Of a stretch of 64,000 nucleotides of DNA, positions 26,455 to 37,534 are shown piece after piece. Location of the stretch: positions 1-64,000 of the forward strand of contig NZ_CAKKLY010000008.1 in the NCBI RefSeq assembly GCF_918698095.1. The letters are read 5' to 3'. A program made the position numbers and the translations under genes. The notes under the pieces were generated by a model. The model saw only the letters and a program-made list of their open reading frames with translations, did not search any database and had not been told where the DNA came from. Each line of letters begins with the position of its first letter. Position 1 is the stretch's first letter. Origin of the DNA: Arthrobacter sp. Bi83. Its GTDB lineage: Bacteria; Actinomycetota; Actinomycetes; Actinomycetales; Micrococcaceae.

Positions 26455-26643
26455 GTTACGTGTCCCTTGTTCGTGTCCTATTGCGAAAACTGATGGAGTC
26501 GAGCTTGAAGCTTTGAACCTTAACCTTCGAGTTGAAGGTTATAGTTATGTCAAGTAACTCATGTCTGTGACGCTATTTCCTATGCTTCGTACATTCAATG
26601 ACCACCACCGCGTGTCGTACTAATCACCGCGAAATAGAGCGGA
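26455..26643 (-). promoter_or_regulatory. ftsQ-ftsZ spacer with candidate promoter and hairpin
   Basis: On the minus strand a perfect TTGACA lies at 26553-26548 and TATAAC at 26543-26538, but these are too close to be a -35/-10 pair; TTGACA also lacks a good -10 at 17 bp. A 7-bp stem AACCTTC/GAAGGTT (26522-26528 with 26534-26540) follows, with another AACCTT copy beside it. The region is AT-rich for this genome, as expected for ftsZ promoters. Confidence 0.45.
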
Positions 26644-27720
26644 TCAGCGCGTCACCGGGTGCCGCGGCACACTGATGTCGTAAGTATTGACCGGATTGGC
26701 CGGGTCTGCAGGAACCTTGAGAAGGGCTTCCAGCACCCGCGCCTTCAGTTCCCGCTCCCCCGCGTTGCCCCAGATGATCGTCTGGCCGTCTACCAGCTTC
26801 AGCTCCACCGCGTCCACGGACTTTGCAGAAGCGTTGGACAGCCTGCCCAGCACGCTTGGCGGCAGGGCACCGAGGACCGCTGTGGTGGCCTGGAAGAGGT
26901 CCTTGCCGATGGTGCCTGCTCCGCCGTCAATCACCGGCAGCTGCACCGCTTCGGGATCGGCCGTGGTGCTGAGGCGCACGCCGTCCACATCCACCAGGAG
27001 GTATTCCTGGCCCCGCTTCACCAGCGCTACGGGGACGCGCTCCTGCACCTGGACCACGAGGACTGAAGGAGGGTGCGCCTGCGTGGTTACCGACTTGATC
27101 TGGACGAGTGGTTTCAGCAGTCTGCTGACTTCCTCATCGCTCACTTGCGGCAGGGGTTTGCCTTCAAGCGGCTTGAGGGCGGCCTGGACCTGCTTGGCCT
27201 TGAGCAGCTTGGTGCCGCTCACCGTCACTGACTTGACCGCGAGCACCGGGGAGTAGACGGCCGCCAGGAGCAGGCCCGCCACAAGTGCAGCCGCCACGCA
27301 GGCGGCCACAATGATGTTCCGCCTGATCCGTTTGCCCTTGGGCTCGGGGAACGCAAGCACGTTGTCAGCCTCGGCGCTGGCGGATCCGGTTGTCGCGGAC
27401 GCCGCGCCGTCCGGAGCCGCCTGCCTAAGCGTGCGCATTCCCCACGGCCGCTTTGCAGCCGCCAGCGGTGCTGCCGTGCCCTTCCCGGACGCCTCATGCC
27501 CGGGCTTGGTGCCCTGCCGTTTAGTGCCCTGCTTTTTGGTGCCCTGCTGCCGCTTCGCTGGCTCCGGGCGGCGTTCCTGGCCGTGGTCATGCGACGGGTC
27601 AGCGGGTGCGCTCTTGGACGCGGAGATGACGCCCGGCCGCTGCTCCCCACTGGCTTCCGGCGTTTTGTCCCGGTTTCCGGAGCTGACGGGCCGGTAGGTG
27701 GGCCGGCGCGTGCTAGCCAC
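26644..27720 (-). CDS. ftsQ: Cell division protein FtsQ/DivIB
   Basis: 358 aa with a GTG start at 27720 overlapping the end of murC by 8 bases. A long cytoplasmic tail of about 145 residues is Lys/Gln/Pro-rich and holds a triple QGTK repeat near residue 60. One membrane helix (about 135-158) and the POTRA domain follow (SPVLAVKSVTVSGTKLL, with KPLEGKPLPQVS), then the beta domain ending VNTYDISVPRHPVTR. It links the early divisome to FtsL and FtsI. Confidence 0.92.
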   Translation of the reverse strand: MASTRRPTYRPVSSGNRDKTPEASGEQRPGVISASKSAPADPSHDHGQERRPEPAKRQQGTKKQGTKRQGTKPGHEASGKGTAAPLAAAKRPWGMRTLRQAAPDGAASATTGSASAEADNVLAFPEPKGKRIRRNIIVAACVAAALVAGLLLAAVYSPVLAVKSVTVSGTKLLKAKQVQAALKPLEGKPLPQVSDEEVSRLLKPLVQIKSVTTQAHPPSVLVVQVQERVPVALVKRGQEYLLVDVDGVRLSTTADPEAVQLPVIDGGAGTIGKDLFQATTAVLGALPPSVLGRLSNASAKSVDAVELKLVDGQTIIWGNAGERELKARVLEALLKVPADPANPVNTYDISVPRHPVTR

Positions 27721-29092
27721 TGAGTGACTCCACGATGAGGGGCCCGTACGCGGTCACGTCTCCGGCGCCCGCTGTCAGGATGATGTCGCCCGGCTGCGCG
27801 GCTGCGTCCATGGCTTCGACTGCTGCTGCACCGCCTGCGACCCGGCGTCCTCCGGCCCCAAGGTGTGTGGCGATGAGTTCGCTGGTCACGCCGGGGATGG
27901 GATCCTCCCGCGCGGGATAGATGTCCAGCACCAGGGCGGTGTCAGCCGCGTTGAGGGCATCGGCGAACTCCTCGGCAAATTCCCTCGTCCTGGAGAACAG
28001 GTGCGGCTGGAAGAGGACGTGCACCTTGTGGCCCCCGGCGACGGAGCGCGCCGCGGCCAGGGCCGCGCGGACCTCGGTGGGATGGTGGGCGTAGTCATCG
28101 TAGACCCGCACTCCCCTGCCTTCACCCTTGAACTCGAACCGGCGTGACGCGCCGGAGAACCCTGCCAGGGCGGAGGCCGCCTTCGCCGCCCCTACCCCCA
28201 GCTCGAGCGCCACCGCCATTGCCGCGGCGGCATTGAGCGCGTTGTGGCGTCCGGGGACCTGGAGCGCAAGCGGAACCTGTCCTGCCGCCGTCGCGATGCT
28301 GACATTGCCGGGGCCACCGTCGAAGAGGCGCAAGTCGGCGTCGTCGGAAGTGCCGTACAGCACCACCCGGGTGTTGCCCCGCTGTCTCGTGCGCCGCGCC
28401 AGAGCCAGCGCCCCGGCGTCGTCCGCGCATGCCACGAGCACGCCGTCAGCGGGCAGCAGCTCCGTGAAACGGTCGAACGATTCATAGACCGCCTCGGCGG
28501 TGCCGTAATGGTCCAGGTGGTCCGGTTCGACGTTCGTGACCACGGCGATCTGCGGGCGGTAGTTGAGAAAGGACCCGTCGGATTCGTCCGCTTCGGCCAC
28601 GAACACACTGGTGCTGCCGTGGGCCGCGTTAACTCCGAGCGACGGGACGTTGGCCCCGATGGCGAAGGACGGATCCAGGCCCGCACCCTGGAGAAGAACG
28701 GCGATCATGGACGTGGTGGTGGACTTCCCGTGCGTGCCGGCCACGGCGACCACGAGGTCGTCGGCCATCGTGGCCGCCAGGGCCTCCGAACGGTGGAGGA
28801 CCGGCAACCCGGCAGCTTGGGCGGCGGCCAGCTCGGGATTGTCAGCCCGGATGGCCGACCCCGCCACCACGGTCTCGGCGTCGCCGAGGTTGGCGGCGGC
28901 GTATCCCACGGAAATCCTGGCTCCGGCCGCGGCAAGGTCTGCCATGACCGGCAGGTCTTTCGCGTCCGAACCGCTCACCGGCACGCCTCTGGCCACCATG
29001 ATCCGGGCCACGGCGGACATGCCGACGCCGCCGATGCCGATGAAGTGCACGCGGCCAAGCGAGTCCTGGCTCAGTGTGCCGTTGCTGGTCAT
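27713..29092 (-). CDS. murC: UDP-N-acetylmuramate-L-alanine ligase
   Basis: 459 aa from the ATG at 29092, which overlaps the murG stop (ATGA). It adds L-Ala to UDP-MurNAc using ATP. Visible motifs are [14 protein letters not shown] near the N-terminus, the P-loop [48 protein letters not shown] and [12 protein letters not shown]. The longer open frame upstream is shadow of murG. Confidence 0.97.
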   Translation of the reverse strand: MTSNGTLSQDSLGRVHFIGIGGVGMSAVARIMVARGVPVSGSDAKDLPVMADLAAAGARISVGYAAANLGDAETVVAGSAIRADNPELAAAQAAGLPVLHRSEALAATMADDLVVAVAGTHGKSTTTSMIAVLLQGAGLDPSFAIGANVPSLGVNAAHGSTSVFVAEADESDGSFLNYRPQIAVVTNVEPDHLDHYGTAEAVYESFDRFTELLPADGVLVACADDAGALALARRTRQRGNTRVVLYGTSDDADLRLFDGGPGNVSIATAAGQVPLALQVPGRHNALNAAAAMAVALELGVGAAKAASALAGFSGASRRFEFKGEGRGVRVYDDYAHHPTEVRAALAAARSVAGGHKVHVLFQPHLFSRTREFAEEFADALNAADTALVLDIYPAREDPIPGVTSELIATHLGAGGRRVAGGAAAVEAMDAAAQPGDIILTAGAGDVTAYGPLIVESLSG

Positions 29093-30189
29093 TTGGATAC
29101 CGCTTCCAGTACAAGACCGGCCATGAGCCGGTCGGCATCCCTGATGCCTAGGTTTTCGGAGTTCGCTGCCATGGAATCGAGCCTCGCCCGGTCGGTCAGG
29201 AGGGGAATGAGCCGGCTCCGGACCCATTCCGGCGTGAAGTCACGGTCCGCCACCAGCAGTGCGCCCCCGGCCTGCACCAGCCCGTCAGCATTGAGGGCTT
29301 GCTCGCCGTTGCCGATGGGCAGCGGAACGAACACAGCGGGAACCCCCACGGCGGCGACTTCGCTCACCGTGGCTGCACCCGCACGGGCCAGCAGAAGGTC
29401 CGCTGCGGCGTAGACCGACTCCATGCCGTCAACGTATTCGAGCTGCCGGTAGCCGTCGGCCTGGAGGGCGTTGCCTTCGCTGTCCTCGATTGACTTGCCC
29501 CGGCCGGTGATGTGGAGCGTCTGGATCCCGGCCTCTGCCAGGGCACCGAGCGACGCGGCTACCGTCCGGTTGATGCTCTGGGCGCCGGACGAGCCGCCCG
29601 TCACGATGAGCACGGGCTTTTCGGGCTGCAGTCCAAGGGCGGCAAGGGCTGCACCGCGGGCCGATTCCCTGACCAGGGCAGAAACTTCCCGGCGCATGGG
29701 CATGCCGACATGACGGGCATTCCGCAGCGGCGTGCCGGCGAAGGCCACGGCCACGTGCCTGCTCAGCCGCGCACCCACCCTGTTTGCCAGTCCGGGACGG
29801 GCGTTGGCTTCGTGGATGACAATCGGAATGCTGCGCCGCCAGGCCGCGAGGTACATGGGCGTGCAGACGTAGCCGCCCACCCCCACCAGGACATCAGCCC
29901 GGGCGTCATCAAGGATGCGGCCGGCCTGCTTCACGGCACCGGCCAGGCGGGCAGGCAGACGCAGCAAATCCGGAGAGGGGCGGCGCGGGAACGGAACGCG
30001 GTCAATGGTGGCAAGCTCGATCCCCGCGGCAGGAACCAGTCTGGTCTCCATGCCCGCGGATGTTCCGACAGCGAGCAGCCGGGCGTCCGGACGCGCCTCA
30101 CGGATGGCGGACGCGATGGCGAGCAGCGGATTGACATGCCCCGCCGTTCCACCGCCGGCGAGGACCACGGACAAAGACTCGGTTTTCAT
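29089..30189 (-). CDS. murG: UDP-GlcNAc:undecaprenyl-PP-MurNAc-pentapeptide GlcNAc transferase
   Basis: 366 aa. This is the last cytoplasmic step to lipid II, at the inner face of the membrane. Signatures are [18 protein letters not shown] at the N-terminus, [42 protein letters not shown] and the UDP-GlcNAc region [16 protein letters not shown] with [15 protein letters not shown]. The ATG at 30189 lies 10 bases past ftsW. Confidence 0.97.
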   Translation of the reverse strand: MKTESLSVVLAGGGTAGHVNPLLAIASAIREARPDARLLAVGTSAGMETRLVPAAGIELATIDRVPFPRRPSPDLLRLPARLAGAVKQAGRILDDARADVLVGVGGYVCTPMYLAAWRRSIPIVIHEANARPGLANRVGARLSRHVAVAFAGTPLRNARHVGMPMRREVSALVRESARGAALAALGLQPEKPVLIVTGGSSGAQSINRTVAASLGALAEAGIQTLHITGRGKSIEDSEGNALQADGYRQLEYVDGMESVYAAADLLLARAGAATVSEVAAVGVPAVFVPLPIGNGEQALNADGLVQAGGALLVADRDFTPEWVRSRLIPLLTDRARLDSMAANSENLGIRDADRLMAGLVLEAVSK

Positions 30190-30199
30190 CAGATGCTGT

Positions 30200-31627
30200 T
30201 TACGCTTTCGTACGGGATTTCTTGCGTCCGGGCTTGCGGAGCGGGCCCAGCAGTTTCCTGGGCCGGAGGTTGGGCGCCATCTGGACCCGGGCCAGGGACA
30301 ACACTACGCCGATTGCGCAGAGCGACATGAGCAGGGCCGACCCGCCGTAGGAAATGAAAGGCAACGGAACGCCGATCACCGGGACGAGGCCGGTGACCAC
30401 TGCCATGTTCACCGTGGCCTGGCCCAGAAGCCAGACCATGATGGTGCCCGCGAGGACCCGGTGGAACAGGTCCTCCTGGGCCACCACCACACGGTAGATC
30501 GCGGCACCGAGGATGGCAAAGAGGATCAGTACGACGACGGTCCCCACCAGCCCGAGTTCCTCACCGATGATGGCGAAAATGAAGTCGTTGTGCGCTTCTG
30601 GTATCCAGCTGTACTTTTGCCGGCTCTGGCCCAGTCCGACACCGAACCAGCCGCCGGAGGCCAGCCCGTACAGGCCGTTGGTTGACTGGTAGTTGGCGTC
30701 CGTGCCGTCTCCGCAGGACTGTCCCGTCCACCACGAAGTGATGCGGCACATGCGGTTTGAGCTCGTCATGGCCATGACGGCCGTGGCCAGTATGCCGGCG
30801 ACCGCTGCAAAGCCGAAGAGGTAGAGGCGCACCCCCGCGAAAAACAGCGCTGCGGCCATGATCATCATGATGATCATGCCCGTACCGAGGTCGTTTCCGG
30901 CGAGGACGAGTCCGATGATGCCGAGTGCCAGCGGCACTACCGGAACCACGGCATGCTGCCAGCGGTGGATTAGTTTGGATTTCTTGGCCAGCACGGTGGC
31001 CATCCACAGGGCCAAGGCTAGCTTGGCCGCCTCGGACGGCTGCAGTGTGAAGAACGAGCCTACTTCGATCCAGTTCTTGTTGCCGTTAACAGTAGTACCG
31101 ATTAGCAGCACCAGCCCCAGGAGGCCGTAGGCGAGGATGATGCCCGGCCACGCCAGCCGCTTCAGCCAGACCACGTTGATCCGCGACAGCATGAACATGA
31201 AGAAGATGCCGATCCCCGCGAACAGCCCCTGCTTCAGGGCCGCCGTGTAGGGCGACTCCCCTGCTGCGATGGCCTCCACGCTGGACGCGGAGAGCACCAT
31301 CATGATGCCGATCGCCGTCAGTGCGAGGGTAGCCCCCAGGATGAGGTAGTAGGTCGAGCCGTTCCGTGATTTCCCGGTTCCCTCCAGGGCGGACCAGAAG
31401 CGGCGGTACCAGCGCAGGAGCCTGGCCAGTGCCGGCGGCCGCTGCAGCGCTGTGCTGCCGGCGGGCCGCGATTGTCCGGCAGGCCTGCTTCGTCCGGCAG
31501 GTTTGGTCTGCCCGGAACGCTGTTTGGTGCGGGCGGCCGGTGTGCGGGAGGGCTGGGGGGCAGCCCCGCGGACTGTATCCGCCGTCCGCGGCTTGGCTGC
31601 CGCGGGACGTGTGGGCGTGCTGACCAT
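30200..31627 (-). CDS. ftsW: Peptidoglycan glycosyltransferase FtsW
   Basis: 475 aa of the SEDS family, the septal glycan polymerase that works with FtsI. About 85 cytoplasmic residues come first, rich in Arg/Pro/Ala with a repeated RPAG unit, then some ten membrane helices. Characteristic segments are [15 protein letters not shown], the extracellular loop with [42 protein letters not shown] and [15 protein letters not shown]. The C-terminus is basic. It is spaced by 2 bases from murD. Confidence 0.96.
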   Translation of the reverse strand: MVSTPTRPAAAKPRTADTVRGAAPQPSRTPAARTKQRSGQTKPAGRSRPAGQSRPAGSTALQRPPALARLLRWYRRFWSALEGTGKSRNGSTYYLILGATLALTAIGIMMVLSASSVEAIAAGESPYTAALKQGLFAGIGIFFMFMLSRINVVWLKRLAWPGIILAYGLLGLVLLIGTTVNGNKNWIEVGSFFTLQPSEAAKLALALWMATVLAKKSKLIHRWQHAVVPVVPLALGIIGLVLAGNDLGTGMIIMMIMAAALFFAGVRLYLFGFAAVAGILATAVMAMTSSNRMCRITSWWTGQSCGDGTDANYQSTNGLYGLASGGWFGVGLGQSRQKYSWIPEAHNDFIFAIIGEELGLVGTVVVLILFAILGAAIYRVVVAQEDLFHRVLAGTIMVWLLGQATVNMAVVTGLVPVIGVPLPFISYGGSALLMSLCAIGVVLSLARVQMAPNLRPRKLLGPLRKPGRKKSRTKA

Positions 31628-31629
31628 TC

Positions 31630-33204
31630 TTACTCCTTGCCGGTCTGAGCCTGCCCTTCCACGAGCTCGCGGACTGCTTCAATGAAGGCGTCGCCACGGT
31701 GAGCGTAGGAAGAGAACTGATCCATGGAGGCAGCCGCCGGGGCCATGAGCACAGTGTCGCCTGAGGTGGCGAGCTGTGCCGCCGACGCGACGGCCAGTGC
31801 CATCACCGCCTCGCCGGATTCTGACGAAAGCTGCGCGGCGTCATGGCCCGTTCCGGCAGACTGCACATTTTCAGTGTCGCCCGTGACCGGCCGGATGACC
31901 GGTACATCCGGAGCGTGTCGCTGCAGCGACTCCTCGAGCGCCGCGGTGTCCCTGCCGATGAGCACTACGGCCTTGAGCCGGCGGGAGTGGCCGCGGACCA
32001 GTTCGTCGTAGCTGACGCCCTTGGAGAGGCCGCCGGCGATCCAGACAACGGGGTCGAAGGCCGACAGCGATGCGGCGGCAGCATGGGGGTTGGTGGCTTT
32101 GGAGTCGTTGATCCAGAGCACACCGTTATGCTTGGCCACGGGCTGGATGCGGTGGTTCCCGGGAATGTAGGATTTCAGCCCCTGCCGCACGTTTTCGGGG
32201 CTGAGCCCGTACGCCCGCACCAGGGCAGCCGCGGCCAGCGCATTGGCCACCATGTGCCGGGGGGCCACGGGGCCGAGATCAGCCATCGAGGCAAGCTCGG
32301 CCGCGCTGTCCCTGCGCTCAGCAATGAACGCGCGGTCCACGAGCAGGCCCTCCACGACGCCCACCATGCTGATGGCTGGTGTGACGGTGGTGAAGCCGAC
32401 GGCCCGGCAGCCCTCCACGACGTCCGCGTCCTCCACCATGCGTTCGGTTTCGATTTGTTCGGCGTTGTAGATGCAGGCCTTCTGCGTGTGCTCGTAGATC
32501 TTGGCTTTGTCCGCAAGGTAGGACGTGTAGGAACCGTGCCAGTCCACGTGGTCCTCGGCCACGTTGAGGCAAACGCTCGCGACTGCCGAAACTGACTCGC
32601 ACCAGTGCAGCTGGAAACTGGACAGCTCCACCGCGAAAACGTCGTACTCCACGGGATCCCGGAGGGCGTCAAGGATTGGTGTGCCGACATTGCCGACAGC
32701 GACTGCCTTGAGTCCCGCTGCCCGCAGCATTGACTCGGTCAGGCCGACCGTCGTCGTCTTCCCGTTTGTTCCGGTGATGGTCAGCCAGTCCGGCGTCTTG
32801 CGCCCTTCGCGGATCCGCAGGCGCCAGGCGAGTTCGACGTCGCCCCACACTGGAATGTGCGCGCGGGCGGCAGCGGCGAGCAGGGCCTGGTCCGGCCGCC
32901 AGCCTGGCGACGTCACGATCAGGTCCGGCTTCATGCCGTCGATTTTCGGTACCGACGTGACGGCGTCATCCCCCAGGAGGACGTCGGCGGCCCCGACGAT
33001 CCTGAGGGTGTCCGCCTTTGCACTGGCCGTTTCGGACGTGGCAGCATCCACCACGACAACGCGGGCCCCCAATTCGATCAGCGTGTCGGCGGCCGAGAAG
33101 CCTGAAACGCCGATGCCCGTGACCACGACGCGAAGCCCGGCCCAGTCGGAGTCCCAGCTGACGAGGTCCTTCAGCCTGTCCGCTCCGGTTGCGGTGCCGC
33201 TCAC
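31630..33204 (-). CDS. murD: UDP-N-acetylmuramoyl-L-alanine-D-glutamate ligase
   Basis: 524 aa from the GTG at 33204, which forms a GTGA overlap with the mraY stop and has GGTGG upstream. An ATG at 33219 is in frame but has no ribosome site. Motifs are [21 protein letters not shown], the ATP site [44 protein letters not shown] and [23 protein letters not shown]. It adds D-Glu to UDP-MurNAc-L-Ala. Confidence 0.95.
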   Translation of the reverse strand: MSGTATGADRLKDLVSWDSDWAGLRVVVTGIGVSGFSAADTLIELGARVVVVDAATSETASAKADTLRIVGAADVLLGDDAVTSVPKIDGMKPDLIVTSPGWRPDQALLAAAARAHIPVWGDVELAWRLRIREGRKTPDWLTITGTNGKTTTVGLTESMLRAAGLKAVAVGNVGTPILDALRDPVEYDVFAVELSSFQLHWCESVSAVASVCLNVAEDHVDWHGSYTSYLADKAKIYEHTQKACIYNAEQIETERMVEDADVVEGCRAVGFTTVTPAISMVGVVEGLLVDRAFIAERRDSAAELASMADLGPVAPRHMVANALAAAALVRAYGLSPENVRQGLKSYIPGNHRIQPVAKHNGVLWINDSKATNPHAAAASLSAFDPVVWIAGGLSKGVSYDELVRGHSRRLKAVVLIGRDTAALEESLQRHAPDVPVIRPVTGDTENVQSAGTGHDAAQLSSESGEAVMALAVASAAQLATSGDTVLMAPAAASMDQFSSYAHRGDAFIEAVRELVEGQAQTGKE

Positions 33205-34310
33205 AGCAGGACCACCCATTCTGCGTAGAAGATGCCCAGACCCGCGGCGACAAACAAGCCGGCCAGGATCCAGAAGCGGACGACCACGGTGACTTCGGCC
33301 CAGCCTTTCAGCTCGAAGTGGTGCTGAAGCGGAGCCATCTTGAAGAACCGCTTTCCCTTGGTCACCTTGAAGTAACCCACCTGGATAATGACTGAAAGGG
33401 TGATGAGTACGAACAGACCACCGATGAACGCGAGCAGCAGCTCGGTCCGCGACAGGATGGCAAAGCCGGCGATGGCGCCTCCGATCGCGAGGGATCCGGT
33501 GTCACCCATGAAGATCTTGGCAGGTGAGGTGTTCCACCAGAGGAAGCCCACGAGCGCCGCGCTCATGATGGCGGCCAGGAGAGCAAGGTCAAGGGGATCC
33601 CTGACGGAATAGCAGCCGCTTCCGGCTTGCCGTGGCGAACCGCAGGCCTGGTTACTCTGCCAGATGCCCATGAGTGTATAGGCGCCGAAGACCATCACCG
33701 CAGCACCCGCCGCCAGGCCGTCCAGCCCGTCAGTCAGGTTGACGCCGTTGGTGGCAGCAGTGACGATCAGGTTTGACCAGAGAACGAAGAGAATCGCCCC
33801 GATCACCGTCCCGCCGAAGGCGAGGTCAAGCCACGGGATGTCACGGACCAGTGAAATCTTTGTGGACGCCGGGGTAAGTCCGTCCGGGTCGGGAAAGTTT
33901 AGTGCCATCACGGCGAAGATAATGCCCACTGCGCCCTGCAGAATCAGCTTGGCCTTGGCGTCCAGGCCAAGGCTTCGCTGCCGCGAAATCTTGATGAAGT
34001 CGTCCAGGAAACCCACCAGGCCCATGCCCACCATCAGGAACAGCAGGAGCAGGGCCGAGGCAGATGGGCCCGCGGACCGCGGATTCAGCATCCACATGAT
34101 GAGGTGCGTCAGTCCGTAGCTGAGCAGGACCGCCGCCACCACCACAGTTCCGCCCATGGTGGGCGTGCCGCGCTTGGTATGGTGCGAGGTTGGACCGTCG
34201 TCCCGGATGAACTGGCCATAGCTCTTGTGGACCAACAGGCGGATGAACAGCGGTGTTCCCACCAATGCCATCAGCAGGGCCAGGCCAGCGCCGATCAATA
34301 GTGCAATCAC
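33201..34310 (-). CDS. mraY: Phospho-MurNAc-pentapeptide transferase
   Basis: 369 aa with about ten membrane helices. It transfers phospho-MurNAc-pentapeptide to undecaprenyl phosphate to form lipid I. Signatures are [13 protein letters not shown] near residue 42, [16 protein letters not shown], the Asp-rich [15 protein letters not shown] and [16 protein letters not shown], followed by [21 protein letters not shown]. The start overlaps the murF stop by four bases. Confidence 0.97.
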   Translation of the reverse strand: MIALLIGAGLALLMALVGTPLFIRLLVHKSYGQFIRDDGPTSHHTKRGTPTMGGTVVVAAVLLSYGLTHLIMWMLNPRSAGPSASALLLLFLMVGMGLVGFLDDFIKISRQRSLGLDAKAKLILQGAVGIIFAVMALNFPDPDGLTPASTKISLVRDIPWLDLAFGGTVIGAILFVLWSNLIVTAATNGVNLTDGLDGLAAGAAVMVFGAYTLMGIWQSNQACGSPRQAGSGCYSVRDPLDLALLAAIMSAALVGFLWWNTSPAKIFMGDTGSLAIGGAIAGFAILSRTELLLAFIGGLFVLITLSVIIQVGYFKVTKGKRFFKMAPLQHHFELKGWAEVTVVVRFWILAGLFVAAGLGIFYAEWVVLL

Positions 34311-35776
34311 AGCTGCTCGCTCCCTTCGTTGGCGGTTGCGCGGGTTTGTGGGGGTAATGCTATCCGATCGCCCAAATGGCGGAGTCCCACGCTGTTCGAG
34401 GACTTGAACAGCACCAGGTCGCCGGGTTCCAGCTGCGCTTGCAGCACGTCAAAGGCCTCATCCACGGTCTCAGCGAAGATGCATTCCTCTCCCCACGAGC
34501 CTTCCTGGATGGCGGAGACGTACAGCGACCGTGCCTCCCGTCCCACCACCAGCAGGCGTGAGATGTTCAGCCGCACCACTTGGGTGCCGACGACGGTGTG
34601 TTCACGAATGGACTCGTCGCCCAGTTCGAGCATGGCTCCGAGTACTGCCCAGGTGCGGCGGCCGCGGCCAAGGTCGGCCAGCGTCCGCAGTGCTGCCCGC
34701 ATGGATTCCGGGTTGGCGTTGTAGGCGTCGTTGATAACGGTCACTCCGTCGGCGCGTTCGGTCCGTTCCATGCGCCAGCGGCTGGCGGCCGACTGGGAGC
34801 TGAGGGACGCCGCGATGCGGGCCGCGGGGATGCCGGCGGCGTGGGCAGCAGCTGCCGCCGCGAGCAGGTTGGCGACATGGTGCTCGCCGATGAGCCTGCT
34901 GGTGACGCCGACGGGCTCCTCCCCCGGCAGTTCAAGGTCAAACTCGGGATGGCCGGAGGCGTTGGTGTCCAGGTTCAGGGCCCTGGCGACCGGTCCGTCT
35001 GCAGCGGCGTTCCGGGAGGAGAAACCGAACACCGCGGCTCGTGTGCGTCCGGACATGGGCGCCACGCGGGGATCGTCCAGGTTCAGGACGGCGGTGCCGG
35101 CTGCAGGCAGTGCTTCTACGAGTTCCCCCTTGGCGGTCGCGATGTTGTCCACCCCACCGAATTCGCCGGCGTGGGCCGTTCCCACACCCAGGACCACGCC
35201 GATTTCCGGTTGGACCATCTGGCTCAGGTAGGTGATGTGGCCGATGCTCGTAGCACCCATCTCGATGACGAGGAACCGGGTGTCAAAGCCGGCCTGGAAT
35301 ACCGTGAGGGGCACGCCCACTTCCCCGTTGTAGGACCCCTGGGGCGCCACGGTGTTGCCCTCGGTGGAAAGGATGCCGGACAGGAGGTCCTTGGTGGTGG
35401 TCTTGCCGGCCGAACCTGTAATGCCGATGACCGTGAGCTGTTCGCCTGCAGCCTCGCGGCGTGCCCTGATCCGGCGGACGCTCTCGGCCGCGAGGGCACC
35501 CATGGCCAGCACGGCGTCTTCGACCACCACGGCCGGATAGCTTCGCCCGGCGGCGTCGGTGACGTCGCGTTCGGCAAGTGCCAGCACGGCGCCGCGGTCA
35601 AAGGCCGCTCCCATGAAACTGTGCCCGTCGGCATTTTCGCCCGGCTTTGCCACGTACAGCGAACCGTTAATGGCTTCGCGGGAGTCGGTGACGACCGAGC
35701 CAGGAGTTATGCCGGGTTCGGCGAGGAGTCGGCCGCTGGTGATTTCGGCGATTTCCGCCGCAGTAAATGCAATCAT
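34307..35776 (-). CDS. murF: UDP-MurNAc-tripeptide-D-Ala-D-Ala ligase
   Basis: 489 aa. It adds D-Ala-D-Ala to the UDP-MurNAc tripeptide. Motifs are [18 protein letters not shown] (P-loop), the [11 protein letters not shown] stretch, [24 protein letters not shown], and the late [17 protein letters not shown]. It lies 6 bases past murE and overlaps mraY by four bases, so translation is probably coupled throughout. Confidence 0.96.
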   Translation of the reverse strand: MIAFTAAEIAEITSGRLLAEPGITPGSVVTDSREAINGSLYVAKPGENADGHSFMGAAFDRGAVLALAERDVTDAAGRSYPAVVVEDAVLAMGALAAESVRRIRARREAAGEQLTVIGITGSAGKTTTKDLLSGILSTEGNTVAPQGSYNGEVGVPLTVFQAGFDTRFLVIEMGATSIGHITYLSQMVQPEIGVVLGVGTAHAGEFGGVDNIATAKGELVEALPAAGTAVLNLDDPRVAPMSGRTRAAVFGFSSRNAAADGPVARALNLDTNASGHPEFDLELPGEEPVGVTSRLIGEHHVANLLAAAAAAHAAGIPAARIAASLSSQSAASRWRMERTERADGVTVINDAYNANPESMRAALRTLADLGRGRRTWAVLGAMLELGDESIREHTVVGTQVVRLNISRLLVVGREARSLYVSAIQEGSWGEECIFAETVDEAFDVLQAQLEPGDLVLFKSSNSVGLRHLGDRIALPPQTRATANEGSEQL

Positions 35777-35782
35777 GTCGGT

Positions 35783-37450
35783 CTAGGACTCTATCCGGTC
35801 GTCTTCAAGAACGGTGAATCCTTGTGCCGTCAAGGCTTTCCGGAGCTCCACCCTGTCGTCAAGGGCAAGGTTCACTCCCTTGACCTCCTGCCACACTTCG
35901 TGTCCCCGCCCGGCAACGAGGATTGTGTCCTCCGGGGCTGCCAGTTCAACAGCCTTGCGGATGGCCTCGTCGCGGGGGAAGACCTCCAGGATCCGGCAGT
36001 CGAGCTGTTCGATCTCCTTCGCGTCCGTGGCTCCGACCAGCACATCAGCCCGGATGGAAGCGGCGTCCTCGTCATGCGGGTCGTCGTCGCTAATTATCAC
36101 AACGTCGGCAAGCCGCGCCGCGATGGCCCCCATGGCAGGCCGTTTGCCCTGGTCCCGCTGCCCGGTGGCGCCGAAGACGACAATGACCCGGGACGAAGGT
36201 TCGGTTGACCTGACGGCCTCCAGCGCACGGGCCAGCGCATCGGGATTGTGCGCAAAGTCAACCACGGCGGCAGGCTTGGCGGAAACGAGTTGCATCCTGC
36301 CGGGCACCGCGACGGTGAACGGGTCGGCGGCGTCGAGGGCAGCCTGCACGTCGGCCGCGTCCGCTCCGGCCGACAGGACCATGGCCAACGCAAGCGCGGC
36401 ATTGGAGACGTTGAAGCTTCCGGGCAGCCCGGTGTGAACCCTCAGCTCCACGCCCGTGCGGCCCCGAAGGGTAAATTCGGTCCCGAGGCCGCGGGGCCGC
36501 GGGTCGGTGACGGTCCAGTCGGAGCGCTCAGCGGAAGGGGAGGAATCCTTCGTTCCGACTAGCGGCAGCGTGGAAAGCGTGGTGACCGGGAGCTTGGTCT
36601 CCGCGGCGAGGCGGCGCCCCCAATCGTCGTCGACCGTTACGACGGCGGCGCGGGCGCGCTCCGGCGTAAAAAGCTCCGCTTTTGTGCGGAAGTACTCGTC
36701 CATGGTTCCGTGCAGGTCAAGGTGGTCCTGGGTGAGGTTCGTGAAGCCGACGACGTCGAACACCACACCATCAACCCGGCGGAACTCGACCGCGTGTGAG
36801 GACACTTCCATAGACGCCGCATCGAGTCCCCGTTCGCGCATCAGTGCGAGCAGGGCATGGACGTCGGTGGATTCCGGCGTCGTCAGAAGGCTGGGAATCG
36901 GTTCGCCGCCGGCCAAGATCTCGATGGTGCCGATCAGGCCGGTCTTCTTACCCAGGGCCTGCAGCAGCGAGTTGACGAAGTATGTAGTGGTGGTCTTGCC
37001 GTTGGTGCCCGTGACGCCTAAAAGCGACGGCCGAGAGCCGTCCCCGGCCTGGCTCCGGTAAATCAGCGCGGACAGGAGGCCCACCACGGCGCGCGGCCCG
37101 TCCACCACAAGTACCGGTACGGAAACGTCGGGTGACAGCGCAAGGAGCCGCGCTCCGGCGTCGTCCGTCAGCACGGCGACCGCGCCTGACTCAATGGCGG
37201 TCGCGGCGAAGTCCGCGCCGTGCCGGGTGGAACCCGGCAGCGCCACGTAGAGATCGCCGCGCTCCACCGTACGCGAATTGAGGGAGATCCCGGTGACCTG
37301 GACGGAGGCCGAGGCTCCGGCCACCGTGACGCCGACCGACTGGCCGATGACACCCAGCTCGACTGCGGCGACGGCCGTGGGCCGGAAACCGCTGCGGGCC
37401 GTCTGCCCGTCCGTGGCATCGGCAGCGCCGGGGGCATTGTGCTCTGACAA
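35783..37450 (-). CDS. murE: UDP-MurNAc-dipeptide ligase MurE (probably lysine-adding)
   Basis: 555 aa from a TTG at 37450 with GGAG eight bases upstream; a longer form from 37486 lacks a ribosome site. Motifs are [41 protein letters not shown] and VDFAHNPDALARALE. At the residue-3 specificity loop it reads SDDDPHDEDAASI. DAP-adding enzymes have DNPR there, so this sequence favours L-lysine, as expected for Arthrobacter-type A3alpha peptidoglycan. Confidence 0.93.
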   Translation of the reverse strand: MSEHNAPGAADATDGQTARSGFRPTAVAAVELGVIGQSVGVTVAGASASVQVTGISLNSRTVERGDLYVALPGSTRHGADFAATAIESGAVAVLTDDAGARLLALSPDVSVPVLVVDGPRAVVGLLSALIYRSQAGDGSRPSLLGVTGTNGKTTTTYFVNSLLQALGKKTGLIGTIEILAGGEPIPSLLTTPESTDVHALLALMRERGLDAASMEVSSHAVEFRRVDGVVFDVVGFTNLTQDHLDLHGTMDEYFRTKAELFTPERARAAVVTVDDDWGRRLAAETKLPVTTLSTLPLVGTKDSSPSAERSDWTVTDPRPRGLGTEFTLRGRTGVELRVHTGLPGSFNVSNAALALAMVLSAGADAADVQAALDAADPFTVAVPGRMQLVSAKPAAVVDFAHNPDALARALEAVRSTEPSSRVIVVFGATGQRDQGKRPAMGAIAARLADVVIISDDDPHDEDAASIRADVLVGATDAKEIEQLDCRILEVFPRDEAIRKAVELAAPEDTILVAGRGHEVWQEVKGVNLALDDRVELRKALTAQGFTVLEDDRIES

Positions 37451-37534
37451 GTGGATCTCCGTTGGTTTTAGTGGACCAACGGACACGGCAGAACGAAGCG
37501 TTCACGTGTACCGCGGTCATGATTAAGCGGCGTG

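Noticed and set aside
33205..33219. ATG at 33219 as the murD start
   Set aside because: No ribosome site; the GTG at 33204 forms the GTGA overlap with mraY seen in this cluster.
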